The position numbers and the translations under genes are program-made. Source: Opisthocomus hoazin (taxonomy: Eukaryota > Chordata > Aves > Opisthocomiformes > Opisthocomidae). From it: a stretch of 64,000 bases of DNA. Where the stretch lies: contig NC_134417.1 in assembly GCF_030867145.1 (NCBI RefSeq), positions 6,487,577 through 6,551,576 on the forward strand, given 5' to 3'. The first letter of the stretch is position 1; each line of letters starts with the position of its first letter. This document shows, piece after piece, positions 39,101 through 52,024 of this stretch. The notes beneath the pieces were generated by a model. The model searched no databases. It saw only the letters and a program-made list of their open reading frames with translations, and was not told where the DNA came from.

Positions 39101-42100
39101 AGTCGGAGCTCCAGGAGGGCTTTGTGCTCCCATGTCAGGAGCCGTGTGTCCCCAAGAGCAGTGCCACAGCCGCTGCCTGGGGTGACCTCTGCCGTGCTTC
39201 ATGGTGCCGGATGGGGACCGCAGCAAAACCCGCTCCCCGGGGCGGTCAGCTCTGCGCCGGTGTGGAGGCTGCGCTGCGAGCACACCCGGGGCAGGCTGGG
39301 CTGCAGCTCTGCACTCTGCACGGAGGGCATTCTGATACTGGCACTCTCTACATCTGAGACAGGAACAAGCAGGGCCTGCCAGAAACGAACCCCAGCACAT
39401 GAGGGGATCCAGCTCTGGCAGCTGGCTTTGGAGGCTGACCTCGCAGACACCCTGGAGATCTCCGGGGAAGAGATCTGAGCACTCCAGACCTATGCTGCCA
39501 GCATCCGTTGCTGAAAATGTCCTGGGTGGATGTAGTTGTGTCTCGGCAAAAATAGTAAAACCCAGAGGGCAGCCCGCAGATCAGCTGGCAGTCCCTAGGA
39601 CAGACCCTTACCGGCTGAGTATGTGTATCAGTGTGACACCACCAAAGACAGAAGAGAGAAAGATTCACCCCCCTAAAGCATGCCTGAGACCCAGGGCTTC
39701 AGAGAAGAAGCCAGTGTTGGGCAACTGCAGTTTAATATACTGAAATATGAAGGCACTGAAACAACCTTCCAGGCAGACTTACCTTCTTTCCTATGGTGAA
39801 ATACTTCCAGGACTGAGCTTGGTAGGTGGGGATGTTCTGGTAGGGCACAAACTTCCCATCGGTCCACTTATAGATGGCCGATCCCGGGGGGGTGTACCGG
39901 TTGGCAGTGGCTGCGAAGAGTCCCACCTTTGGGATGGTGAAGATCTCAATGCCCATCGTCTCAGAGTTGGTCACCAGGTTCTGGTACTCCTCCACATAGT
40001 CCAGCCTTTGTTTGACTAGGAGAACACACAAAAAAAGAGGGGTGAGGTTAAAACCAGACCTGCCTGGAGAGGTGCCCCACATCGCACAGCAGAGTTGGTT
40101 CATCGGTGCCTGCTGCTGGATTGAGCTTTATGAGGGGAAAATGAAGGTCCTGGTGTCGCTGGTGGTGAAGGGCTAAAACCAGAGACAGTGGTAAAAGGCC
40201 TGACTCCATCTCGTTGGGCAGCCTGTCCAGCCCCATCCACTCCTGCCTGTTCTCCGGCGGAAGGCAGGGCTGCAAAATGCCCTGCCAGGCATTCTCCTAT
40301 GCCACGGATTTTGATTGCTGCTTAAGAAGTGGGTTGACATATTTATCCTAAAAAGAACAAGGAGGAGAAGAGGGGACTACAGTGAAAGGGTGTGGGCTGC
40401 TGAGACCAGCCGGGTTTACCCCTACCCACCTGCAGCAGCCCTGCACCAGATGTTTTCTCTGGCTGGAGTCAGTATAAGTTCTGGAAGAAGTTAGAGAAGA
40501 CTTAGACAGAATTAATGCCAGAAATTAGAACAGAAATGCTAAGAGTGGTCCCAACAGCAAATGGGTGGGCACTGGAAGAGACAAATGGCAGCACAAGGGC
40601 TACAAGAAGGGCCAGTGTTGGTGGTACCAACAGACACAGATCAGCAAGATCCCAGTACAAGGTCTCCTTGGCAAAACAAGGACATGGTGCCAATCCTAGT
40701 GACTTCCAGAGGTGCGGAAGGATGGGGAGTCCAGCTACTGCCAGCTCCTGTGGGGAGCAAACAGCTCATCCAAACCCACCATGGGGGCACCAGCGTAAGC
40801 AAAGCCCTGGGAGAAGGGGGAAGGATGGTTCAGTTGTGGGCATGTCCCGTCCTCCATGTCCTCACCAGGGATCTTGGGCAGACTGCCTGGAGCAAGTGGG
40901 AGAGTGCCAGTGGGCGAAATTCATTTCATAATCGAATAACGTCCATCCCTCTAGGCTCTGGCTGCTTTGCCACCCTGTTGCTCCAATGTTGCCCCACTAT
41001 TTTCTGCACAAAGGCCACCAGAGCTGGGACAACATGGGCACCTGCCTCCGCCACCCTGCCATTGCTCCTTCAGGCAGCTGATGGGTCTTTCTGCTCCTTC
41101 TTGTCCACCCCACAAGCGCTTCGGCACCGGGAGCACCTGTGTGGTTGGGACCCTGCAGCAGGGAGCACCCCAGCACCCCGAGCATGGCTCTCCGTGGGGT
41201 GAGCTGTCCCACTCGGACAGACCGGGAACTCGTTCCCAACCGGAGAAGCCCCAGGAGGGATGGACAACATGGATAAGGTGGATGGACAACACGGGCACTG
41301 TATGAGTGAGCGGGAATCCAGCACTGCACTGGAAGTGTCAATGTGGTCACCGAGAGCAAAGCAAAGCCCAGCCAAGCAGGGCAGAGGCAGAGGGACACCA
41401 CAGCTCTCTCATTCTGCTGTTGCCTGACTTGGTTCCCACCCCAAAGTGCTGTCAAGGGCAAATCGCCGCTCCTCCTCCGCTGCAAGAGCCTCCCTCCATC
41501 CCCGAGAGCGCATTGCACACCAGTACCTTCCAGCACGGAAATCCAGGCGCTGCCGTTGCAGAGGTACAGCCCTCGCCGGGAGGCGTTGAACCAGAACTGC
41601 GCCTTCTCCTGCTTGGTGCAGGGTGGACGGGACCCCAGGGTCACCTTCGTGTCGGTCTCTGGGCACCAAGAGGAGCAAGGCAGATGCCTCTTAGCACACG
41701 TGACGGAGGAGCAGCGAGGCTCGTCTCCGTGCACACAGGCAGGATTGGGTGTCCTGCTCCCATCCTGATGACGGGCACTGGGGAACGGGGGAAATGGCAT
41801 CCCGGCACTGAGCCGGGAAGTCACCCTGGGGCTTGGCACCCATGGGGCGACTGACACAAGCCCAGTGCTGCCAAGGGACCTGGGCAGGGGTACCCTGGCT
41901 CTCCAGGGGGGTTTCAGACAGGCATCCCACCCCACACATGCGCTGAGAAGCAGAGGGTGCTGGGGGCACCCTCTTCCCCTCCGCTCCTGCTCCATGCCCA
42001 GCAAAAAGGCAAAGAGCCTTCCTCAACAGCAGCGGAGGGCGGCCAACCGAGCCCGTGCCGCCGCGAGTTACTGACCGTAGGGGTATTTTAGCACCTCGTT

Positions 42101-45100
42101 GCTCGCTGGCTTTGCAGGGACATCCTGGAGGACAGTGGGGACAGAGAGTGTCGCGACTTTGAAGTTCATGGCGGTGCATATCCGAGGGGTGGCATCGGCT
42201 CCTGGCAGCAGGACAAGCTGTCTCAGCAAGCCCTGGGAAAGTGGGAGCAGCAGGATGGAGGGCAAGTCCAGCAAGACCAAGAAATGGAAACTGCAGGTGA
42301 TTCGTGCCCTTGGATTTCCCTCCCGACTCTTGCTCGTTGCCCTCCCTCCTGGGCTGTGGAAGCCTCCACAGGATTCATGCACATTTATCAGATCCTCATG
42401 ACATGCCCAGCCTGCCAAAATCTCCATCCCGGGCAATTCGACAGCTGGTGCGAGGGGAGCGTTGGCAAGTGGCTCGTTCACTGTGGACGGCTTTCACCGC
42501 CTCCGCTTTTCACTGCTGGTCAGGTTCAGGCCCTGCCTAACATTTATATCAACGAGATTGTGCCATCGACTGTCCCGGCACTCACTGCTGGCAGTGTCCT
42601 CTTAAATTAAAACAGATTTGTCCCACCAAGTGCCAGTCGCCAGCTCTGCCCCTTGCACACCCACAGCCGGACAGGGACTGAGCCCAGCACCGGGACCCCC
42701 AGCCACCTCCACCGTCCACGCTGTGGCGCAAGCCCTGCCAGTGGGGCACCTACCGTGAACACGCCTTTCCTTCTCCTCCTGTTGCCCAGGTAGAAGCTGG
42801 CTCTCTTCACTGACAGAGAGGCTGGAAATGGTGTCTCCACCACCCTGCGGATGGGCAGAGAAGAAGCAGGGGACAATTTCATGGCATCTGCTGGTGGCTG
42901 GAGGAGATGCTGGTGGAGGAACATCACTCTACCAGCCCTCCCAAGCCGCCCACTGCCACCCCCAACCTACACGTCCTTGGGGACGCTGCAGTCCACCGTC
43001 AGGGAGAAGGACTGGCCGGAGACGGCCAGGACGAGCGTGTGCCACTGGCTGTCGGAGAGGGAGACGTTGGGGAAGGTGACGCGGGTCTGCCAGCCGCCGG
43101 CACGCTCCTGGCTCCAGAAGAGGAAGTGGAGCTTGTCGGGGGCATAACGCAGCCCCACCAGCACGCCGGGGCTCTCCTCTGCCATCAGCGTGAAGATGTA
43201 CTCGTTTCTCTGCGGGAGGGCACCGACTCAAATCTGCATGCCGCAAGCTGCAGGGCCGGGCTGTGCCAGCTCCGTGCCCAGCCGGCGGCGCTTACCTTGG
43301 CCGGGAAGCTGAGGACCCTCAGCGTGACGATGATGGAGAACTCCTCAGGGAAGCGGTCGCAGTGGATGAAGAGCCGGGAGGCGGGGAAGCCCAGGGCACG
43401 GGGCTGCGAGGCAGCGAGCTGGAAACCGCGCACCCCCTGCGCTTGAAACACCCTCATGCCATGGGCCAGCCCGCTGGCGGGGACCACCTCTGAGAGGATG
43501 TCCAGCGGGCGCAGGTCTGTGCCAAGAGACAGCGGAGCGCGTCATGGCGGCAGCAGCCATCCCACCCTGCCCCGCTGTGGGATGGGGTCCCCGCCTTGCA
43601 GTGGGGTGCTCAAGACAGCCAGACCATCTCCAGCGATGGCCGCAGAGCTCCACAGCAGCGTGGTGGTCTGGCGTTCCCCCGGGGGCTGCTGTCCCCTGCC
43701 CAGGGTCTACGCCAAGCCAGAGCAGGGAAGGTCTACCCTCCAGGTGTCGAGGCTGAGCTCTCCATCCCCAAATCAGGGATGCCAAGCACCAAGCATGCCA
43801 GCTCACCCTTGCGAACCATCCCATGGATGAAGCTCCAAGTGTTGACCCCGGAGCTGGGACCCGGCAGCCTGGCAGCCCCAGGCTGCCACCAGCTTTCTCG
43901 GGCTACGCCAGCACCAGCAACCACAGCCAGAGCCAGGAGAGCAGGCAGGGATCCGGCGCCCGCAGGCTCGCTTGCAGGGCGGCCGCTTCCCCATCCCCGG
44001 GACAGCGGGGCTCGGCGCTCCCCACTCCAGTCCCAGTCCAGGCTCTCCCAACCCGGCCCTAATCGCACGCACATACGTACTCCCCTGGCAGGCACCCAAA
44101 CCGCTCATTAAATAATTATCCTCTCCCCAGAGGAGGAAACAGCGTGCCCAGCTCCAGGGCATCGCCCAGGTGAAGAACGGCCCGCGCAGCGGCACTGCAC
44201 AGCCGTCCCCAGGTAACAGTGCCAGGGTCGCCGTCAGCCTGACGTCCCGGCAAGCCCCGTGCCGGCAGCCGCGAGAAGGGCTGCACCCACGGTGGGTGCT
44301 TCTCCTTCCTTCCTCACCTCGGCACCCTCGCAATGTTTATTTTCGAATGCTTCCCTGGCAGGACTGTGGCATCTGCAGCAAGGGGCAGAGGGGCTCGCTG
44401 GTGATGCCCGGAGGAGGAGGGAGGACTTGGCTAGACTAAAAAATCCCTGACTCTGTCCCAACCCCAGCGAGACTGAGCTTTTAGCTCCTATTTGTACTAA
44501 TAAATCTCGGCTGCTGGGGCACAGCGGGAGAGCTAGGAGGGAGGGAGCTGTGAGCAAGGCTGGACTGGCGTGTGCCTGAATCCAAACCAGCTGCAGGGGG
44601 GAGGCATTTCACCCCCCGGGCACCCCTGGCCAGCCCAAACCCAGATGGGCAGAGCAAGGAGGGATCTGCTCGCGAGGCTCCATCCAGCCCAGAGCAGGGA
44701 GACCAGCGAGGTCCTTCCCACCCTGCCACCTCTGCGTCCCTCCTGCCACCCCTCCACTGGTTTAAGCTGCTCCTAAAGCAAAGCCTTGACGGGGGAGGTT
44801 TAACTGAAACGATTTATTTCAGAAATGCACGACTCAGCAAATGACCAGTTCCTGTTTTTCTCAGCAAAAAGCACAAGCTGAAATCAGGCTTGCATTTGCA
44901 GAGGGGTTTTGGAGCCCTTGAGTGCTCCAGGGGAGGCTGGGATGAGCCGGGGGACAGCTCAGCTGGGTCCAGAAAAGGGCCAAGTCCTAAACCCAAAACC
45001 AAACCCCTAAAACCAAAGCTGCGCAACCCAGTCTGCCTCCCGCATCAGTTGCTGCCCCCGATCCGAGCAGAGCTGGGATGGGGGCAGGAAGGCAGAGCCC

Positions 45101-45774
45101 CGCGGGGCGCGGGGACTCTCTCTGGCGCGGGCTGCTCTCAGTGCTTCCCTGCGAGAAATGCTGTCGGAGCTGCCAGCTCCTCAGCTAGGGGCAGCAGGAC
45201 GGAAACTGTCCTGGAAGTTTCGCTTGCGGGAGGGTGGAGGTCGTGTCTGGTAGAGTGCAGGGAGCCCCGATGACTCCGGAGCGGGAGGGACTTTCCAGGG
45301 GGGCTTCACGGCTCTCTTTCACTCCTCCTTCCAGCCCTTCCCCTCCTCAAGCTGGTCCCCAGAGCCACCAGACCTTGGGACAAAGCTCATGCCGCAGGGG
45401 AAGCGGTCACAGTGGATGAAGAGCCACAGCTCTCCCCACGGCACCGAGAAGGGCTGGTTGCTCCCCGGTCCTGTGGCATGCCGGCGGGCTGCAGGCACGG
45501 GGACGACCCCACCGCCCACTGCCCGCAGGTGCAGGCGGGGTGCTGGCAGCTGGCATCGCGCTGTGCTGTCACCCCGAGACTCGGCCCGCTGGCACCCGGG
45601 CACCCCAACCGTTGGCATGGCCAACACCCGCCTCGACGCCTCCCTCCTGGCACAGCCCACCCGCTGGCCTTCACTCCTACCTGTGCAGTGCTGCCAGGTC
45701 CTGCCCCCCCGGACGAAGCCCCCGCTGGTGGCCCAGCGGAGGAGGATGACCCAGAGCAGCAGCGGAGCCGACAT
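33113..45774 (-). CDS. TSPEAR: TSPEAR, secreted thrombospondin-type laminin G and EAR repeat protein (12 coding exons)
   Basis: Secreted protein tied to hearing and to tooth and hair-follicle development in mammals. Exons in transcript order: 45774-45681, 43516-43296, 43209-42971, 42844-42754, 42232-42076, 41658-41527, 40015-39783, 36893-36707, 34744-34515, 34220-34033, 33672-33571, 33266-33113. They total 2,028 bases: 675 residues and stop, against 669 in human; all junctions are GT-AG and in phase. A signal peptide ([16 protein letters not shown]) is followed by a laminin G/TSP N-terminal-like domain (about residues 60-275: [38 protein letters not shown]) and EAR beta-propeller repeats to the C-terminus ([95 protein letters not shown]). 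The last exon encodes [20 protein letters not shown] and the stop. The gene looks intact. Confidence 0.96.
34745..36706 (-). other. TSPEAR intron 8, no further feature
   Basis: About 2 kb. It includes a short GACA run near 34755 and a doubled 17-18-base AGAGCCTCCATCCC unit at 34908-34942. No exon or known mobile element seen. Confidence 0.55.
36894..39782 (-). other. TSPEAR intron 7, no further feature
   Basis: About 2.9 kb, the longest TSPEAR intron. It has a run of eleven G at 37613-37623. No cysteine-rich keratin-associated frame, exon or CR1 copy was seen. Confidence 0.55.
40016..41526 (-). other. TSPEAR intron 6, no further feature
   Basis: About 1.5 kb of intronic DNA with no recognised element. 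Confidence 0.55.
43517..45680 (-). other. TSPEAR intron 1
   Basis: About 2.2 kb between the signal-peptide exon and exon 2. Apart from the exon-2-like fragment at 45398-45425 no gene or known element was seen. Confidence 0.55.
45398..45425 (-). repeat. short copy of part of TSPEAR exon 2 inside intron 1
   Basis: 28 bases equal to exon 2 positions 43348-43375 with a single mismatch, same orientation, encoding LFIHCDRFP. Flanks do not match and no splice signals surround it, so it looks like a remnant of a local duplication or templated repair. Confidence 0.75.
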
Positions 45775-46060
45775 CGGGGGGCTGGCCTCAGGGGGTCCAT
45801 CCACCGGGACCCCCTTGCCATCCACTCCTCCGTGCCCAGGCAGGCGCTGCTTGGCTCAGCCCCCCCGGGGGCTCTCACATAGTCTGCTGGTGGGACCACC
45901 TCCACGGGGATGTGCCGCGTCGCTTCTGGGGTGCTAAGCCCCCGGCATCGCCCCCGGGGCCACAGCAGGGCTGGGGGGCCGGTGGGGGCTCCCCTGGGGC
46001 AGCCGCCGAGGCAGTGCCGGCTGCAGCCTGCGCGCAGACATTTAAATGAGAACTTTGTGG
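45775..46060 (-). promoter_or_regulatory. TSPEAR: TSPEAR 5' flank, GC-rich
   Basis: GC-rich sequence directly upstream of the TSPEAR start on the minus strand, the likely place for the 5' UTR and promoter. No TATA box is evident. Confidence 0.4.
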
Positions 46061-46142
46061 TGGGAGAGGAGGAGTCCCAGCTCCTTGAAGAGCTTTTATC
46101 TTTTGCCCAACCCTCTGGAAGGCGGCTTTAGGGAGGGAGTTT

Positions 46143-46176
46143 TTAATATATTTTTTTTCTTTTTTTTTTTTTTTCA
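46143..46176. repeat. T-rich tract
   Basis: A T-run of more than twenty bases with one C, after TTTAATATA. It is simple sequence; no retroposed gene is visible beside it. Confidence 0.85.
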
Positions 46177-49100
46177 TTGCTTCCTTGCATTTTTGGTGAT
46201 TCATTTTTTCTGGGGTCATGTGGGAGTAGGTGGGAGATTCGCCCCTGCCTAGAGAGATGAAGGTTGGAACCTTCCTGCCATTAAAAGCCCTGGGCTTTCA
46301 GCAGCACAATCCCAGCCTGTAGCGAGGGCATCCTCTGTCCCCTTCGGTCCACCCCATCCCGCCTTAAAAAAAACCCTAGACCCCACAAGGTGCACATTTC
46401 TCCCCCGAAATGGCCTCGGGCAGGTGATGCACAGCTGGTGCCGTGGGCAAGGCTCCAGCCCAAAGGCCAGCCACCAGTCCCGGCGCTGCCGCGAGGACGG
46501 TGGCAGCGTGCAGAGCGTTGGTTCGGAAACCCTCGAGGTTACACTGTTCGACTGGGAGAGCCAGCAGTGGAAAAACTCCCTGCACACAGCGAGCTCCGCT
46601 GGGTTTCTCCAGCCGCAAAGCGAGTTGCTTCCATTCCCCGAACAATTGAAACGCGCTCCCACCCCCCCGCTCCCCAAAGCCTTCCCACAAGGCGAGCGCT
46701 GGAATAGAAAGCGGATGGCCAGGACGAAACGCCAAAAAACTGTGTCGCAAACCGGGGGTTTCGTCAGCAAGGAACAGCCGGAGCTGGACCCGCGGACGTG
46801 CCTCGCTGCTGCTCTGTCTGCAACCCTTGCTGGCCCAAAAGCCAGCTCACCGGGACCAGGAGGGCACAGCCCACGGGTGGTGGAACAGAGCGCCCAGCAC
46901 CTCAGTCCCCAACCCTGGGAGGAGCTGCCACTGGAGCTCGGAGACACCCAAACACCATCAGTGCCTCCGTCTCGGAGTCAAACAGCCCCTGAAACCCAGA
47001 GGGCGGCTGCACGTGTGTCCGGGGATGCTCTGCACCAAGCAGGGCTGCGCAGAGCTCTGCTTCCCCACAACGCCTCTCTTTGGGCATCCCCCAAATTAGG
47101 GCTTGACCTGGATCACGCTTCAGTGGAGCTTGCACAGAGCTTAATCTCCCTCCAGAGAGGCTGCAGAGGTGAGGCACCTCTGGCTTCTCATCCCTGCGCC
47201 GGGGATGGCACCCACCGGCACGGCCACCGCCCAGACCCGGGGGTCCCGCATGGCAGCTGCCGGCGGCGACCGCGAGGAATGCGGGAGGTGCCAGCCACCC
47301 CATCTCCCGGACAGGCTCAGCCTCTCATGCTGCTCCCCACAGCCTCGGGGACGCGGGGCTGGGAGCAGGCACCTTCCCAGGACCCCACGTCGCAGATTCT
47401 TCGGTGTTTCGGGCCTGTCCGACGGAGAGGTCGGCGCGTTGGTAGGGAGGCTGGCGTGGAGCGGAGTGGAGCGCGGCTGCTGGCCCTCCCGGCACGCTGG
47501 CGCTGGGCAAGGCGGCACAAATGAGAATCAGAGCCGCCGCGTTTCCCAGGGCCGCACACATGTGTCAAGTTAAGCGTGGCTTTGGGAGCTGGCAGCACTG
47601 CCCCGAGCCGGGGACTTGTGCGAGTGGCTGGATTTTGGGAAGTCTCCCGTCGAGGCCAGTCCTGGCTCTGCGAGGGTCCGGGCAGTCCACGCGACTCCCC
47701 CCAGGGAGGGAGGAAAAGTCCTGCCGGGGACCGTGGGACAGCTGGTTTGTCAAAAGGGGGTGCAGCCGCCTTTGAGTGCTTCCTCAGCCAAGAAGCCGGT
47801 CAGTGGGGACATCTCCAGACCCAAGGACACCATTGCGGGTGTCTCCTGCAGAAATAGGGGGACCCAGGCACTTCCAGGCAGGAGATGGAGGAGCTGAAGC
47901 CCCAGTCGATGAGCTTGGCGGACAAGCTAGGCAGTACTCAGCCCAGCACTGCGGGCTCAGGCTACTTTTCAGCCATGTGCTGTCAATGAACAGGGACAGC
48001 CCTGAAGCCTGAGGCTGAAGCTGGTCTCATGGTGAGGATGGGGATGTTGATGGTCCTCAAGGATTTTCTCCATCCTTAGGGTGCTGACCTTGGCATGACA
48101 GGAGATGGTGGAGCAGCTTCGGCAGTGCCCAGCGCTTTTCTCCCTCCCCAGGAGGACCTGCCCGGGGAACCGAGCTGTGATGTGAAATAAGGACAGGGGC
48201 CTGTTGCTGCCCGTTGTCGCGCTGGGTCCGGGACCTGCTCTGCAGCCCAACAACAGTAGGAAGCGGTCTGCAAAATTGTTCCTAAGCACACACGCGCACA
48301 TTCCTATGCACACAAGCAAGCGCGAGAGGATGAAATAAAAGAGACAAACAGCGAGACATTTGCCTAATTCGCATGGGTTGTAAATAAAACCATGTGGCGG
48401 TTCCGAACAAAATGATCCTTGGATTCCCACCAAAAAGGTTTGGCCATCCCTGGGTTAGAAAAGGTTGAGAAACCCATCTGTAGGCAATACACTTCAAGCA
48501 GAGCTTCCATGCAGAGGACAGTGTGAGGAGGGCACCTAATCAACATCAGGGACAGGCTGGACCCTGCACAGAGGGTAATGTTCCTGCTCTTCCAAGACTG
48601 TAACTCATTCCTTATTATTTGCAGACACAAAGTCATGTTTCAGGGCTTGTTATGCCCTATTCATTTCAGTCTTTAATTCCTGACATCTGCAAGAGCTTTC
48701 TCCCATAAAAACGCAGCGCGCGTGCAGGCACCGTGGCAAAGCTTTGCGGGACCCTACACGTAACACGCAGACCAAGGCAGCACGGCCCGTCTCGCGGCAG
48801 GGCCAGGGGAGCCGGCCAGCCCGGCCGGCCACCACGCAGGTGTGGCCACACGCATGTCCACGAGGATGGAGCTGGAGGTGACCGGCGAGCACACGGAGCC
48901 AGTCTCGCCTGCGTGAGCAGCGGGGTCAGGATCAGCCCTTCGGGGTCAGTCACGAAGGGGATAGGGGAAAAACGTTCTCAGAGCAACAGCGCACACTGCA
49001 GTTCCCCAGATCCAAGTCCAGGTTGGACACTGGGAATACCACCTCCCCAGGATGGTGGGATGGAGAGGGGCAGGGTCTCCATCCCCAGCAGATTCCAAGG

Positions 49101-49501
49101 CTCTTCCCTCATCACTTCTGCCCCTTCTTCTAGGCTGAAAATCTTCCCTGTGTTTCTTCGAGCTACTTCAGCTCCCAGACCCCAACCCACTGACATGAAC
49201 TGGAGTTCCCGCAAGAAATCTCCGCACCAGGAAACCTGTCAGCGTTGCACAAGAACTGTGAATGTCTTTAACCCCATCACCTTTCAGAAACTTAATTCCC
49301 AGGAGTTTTGGAGGGGTTCTGCCACGAAAGTTTTGTCGAAGGACTGGGAGGATTGCAAAAGGCACCATTTTTAGGAAAGCCACAAAAAGCACTAAGCCAC
49401 CCCAACGCCGCAAGTCCTGCTGCCAGCGTCCCAGGCGCGGAGCTGCCTTCAGGAGCAATCCCTGCCGGGCGGCAGCAAGCCACCACCATCGCCTGCACCC
49501 C
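46177..49501. other. TSPEAR-UBE2G2 intergenic DNA, first part
   Basis: No recognised gene. A 366-codon frame (46424-47524, +) has no known domain and lies in GC-rich DNA where long chance frames are common; it is treated in the findings. Confidence 0.5.
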
Positions 49502-49729
49502 AAGGAAGAACTTCTTCCCTCTGAGGGTGACGGAGCACTGGAACAGGCTGCCCAGGGAGGTTGTGGAGTCTCCTTCTCTGGAGATATTCAAGACCCACCT
49601 GGACAAGGTCCTGTGCAGCCTGCTGTAGGTGACCCTGCTTCGGCAGGGGGGGTTGGACTAGATGACCCACAGAGGTCCCTGCCAGCCCCGAACATTCTGT
49701 GATTCTGTGTGATTCTGTGATTCTGTGTC
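49502..49729 (+). mobile_element. CR1 LINE 3' end, young subfamily, strongly 5'-truncated
   Basis: Starts at [20 protein letters not shown], continues through [16 protein letters not shown] and its stop, the 3' UTR, and ends in several ATTCTGTG units. Nearly the same sequence as copies A and B. Confidence 0.93.
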
Positions 49730-52024
49730 CACACACTCACACGCCTCCCGGGCACCGCCAGTCCCTGGGGAACGAAGGAGCCAGGAGCGGCCGCCCTGGC
49801 AGGGCTCCCATGGCTTTGGCCACGGGCAGCAGGCAGGGCTGGAGACCCCGCAGCCCAGGTCCCTTCCCCAGCAGCGAGCCGAGTGTCCTGCCCCGCATTT
49901 GGAGGACACATGGCAGCTGAACTGGCAGGCTTTGAAAGGGCTCCAAAAAGCAGTCACTTAACTTTCACCAGTACGAGAGAAAAGACAGGCTTTAAGACCA
50001 TGCTTCTGCACCAGAGCTGCTCAGAACGGGGCTAGGCAGCGTCCAGCAGCCGCATCTCCCCTGCACGCAACCAACAGCCCTTTACCACTGCCTGTCCCTT
50101 GATGGCAACGGCTTTTTTCTTTTTGATACCTCTCCCCAGTACGCCCAAACCCCTTGCAAGGGAGCGAGCCACCTCCCCGCAGCTGCGGGACCCCCAACCT
50201 TTCTGTGCAGTCACCGCTTTCCAGCAATCTGGCTCCATGTCGGTGGAGAACACCAAACCCAAGCAACCATGAGCATGCAAGCTACGGAAATGGTGCTCCA
50301 GGCATTTTCTGTAGGTCTTCAGTCTATGTGGAGGCACGAGTAGCAGGGGGGCTAACATGTCACTCAGCAGCAGTGCAGGAGACCCAGGAGCTCCACCTGG
50401 ACTCCCTGCTCTGTCTGCAATGTGAAAGCCCTGCGTGGCTTTTGAGATCAGCTAAGATCTCTCTGAAAAGGGACTAAACAGAGCTCCTAAGGCCAAGAGG
50501 AAGGAAGCAATGTTCCCATTTCATGCTCACTGTTGGAAAGCCCCTGGGTGCCCGTGCCCACCCCAGCCTGCTCCCAGCTCTGCAGCTGCCCACAGACCAC
50601 GGGGGTTTGCAGAGCGTGCACCTTGCGAGTGGAGAGGGGAGAAAGAGAAGGGTTTTGCAAAAGTCTAAGCCTTCCCCCAGCAGGAGCAGCAGCTCACCAG
50701 GCCGAATATGCAAACCTGAGGGCTCTGCGTGGGGAACTGTAAGCAGGAGGCCAAGCAAACCCCGTGCCAAGTGCCACCTCTCTCTCAGCAGGCTGCCTCC
50801 GGGTAACGCCTGAGCCCCAGGGCTGGCTCTGGGACAGGGACAGCCGCTCCCCATGGGGAGAGAAATCTCCCTCGGCAGGCCCGCGGGAAACCCTCCGCCT
50901 TTGCCTTGTAGCCCTTTGATCCGGGTGGTGACCGCACGCTCCACCTCGCAGCAGGCGGATGGGGGTAAACGGCAGAAAGCGCCACGGCAGGGAAGCTCAG
51001 GGGCTTGCCCCCACACGCCTGGGCCCGTCAAGGACAGAAAATGGGATGTGTGACGCTGCTTAGACCAGCAGCAATCCCATGGCTCCCCTGTTCGGGCTTC
51101 GCCAGCACCTTCTCTCCCAGCTGAAGCCCACTTGGATGGCTCAGAGCAGTGGGAAAAGTCGTGGGCATCGCGAGCCCCTCCGTCGGCCAGAGCTCCCGGC
51201 AGCTTCAGCACCGCTTTGCTCTGCGGCTGTGAGAAAACCCCTTGCCCCGTGACAAAGCCTATCACACGTCAATTTTATTGCTCGCCCGTACAACCACGTA
51301 GAGCGTTCGCTATTACCTTAGCAGTGTTCAGGCTCAGGACTGGGAGGGCGGCGAGGCGGGCTCCCGGGGTGCCAAGGCAGGAGCGCCGGCAGCCACGCTC
51401 CCTCTGCCCACCCGCCGGCAGCCGAGCGCGGCTCCATCTCCTCCGACATCCGGGGAGGGAGGGGAACAAAGACGGAGAACAATTGCTATTGTTTTCCAGG
51501 ACTTTCTTTGGGCCAGCTCCGCCGGCGCGGTGCTGCTGCCCAGCCACTCCAGCTGTGGCCCGGCTGCGCCCGGCGCTGCAGACATGCCGGTGGGGACGCG
51601 GTCCCCGTCCCCAGGTGCCTGCCATCCAACCCTCAGAGCCTGGTCCTGGTTAGCATGAGAGAGATGGAGCCAGCATCCTCGGCGGGGTTACCCCACGCGC
51701 CGCAGCTCCTGCCCTGCTCCCCGGCACCGCTGGGCATCCCCGACGTGCTCAGGCATGGGAACATCCAGCTTCCCAAAAGCCACCAAGGCACGATGGGTTC
51801 TCTGCCGCAGCGGCGGGGAAGGGGTGATCCCAGCCCACAGCTCGAAGCGGTAAGGAAGGAGAGGAATGGAGCAGGTCGTCCCATGGAATCTGGCTCACCC
51901 TCCCCTTCACCGGTCCCACGCAGCCAGAGCAGCCTTTGCTGGCGGCGAGGCCTCACGCTGAGGAGCAGGGGATCACGCAGCAGAACCACGCATGAGCATC
52001 CCTTTGATGCTCATGTGCGATGCT
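49730..52024. other. intergenic, with a GC-rich block and a paired SOX-type motif
   Basis: No gene recognised. A GC- and CpG-rich block lies at about 51340-51640. AACAATTGCTATTGTT at 51478-51493 is an inverted pair of SOX-like ACAAT sites. Confidence 0.45.

Noticed and set aside
48360-48480. Possible old repeat resembling processed DNA near two AATAAA-like sites
   Set aside because: No target duplications, poly(A) or coding match could be seen.
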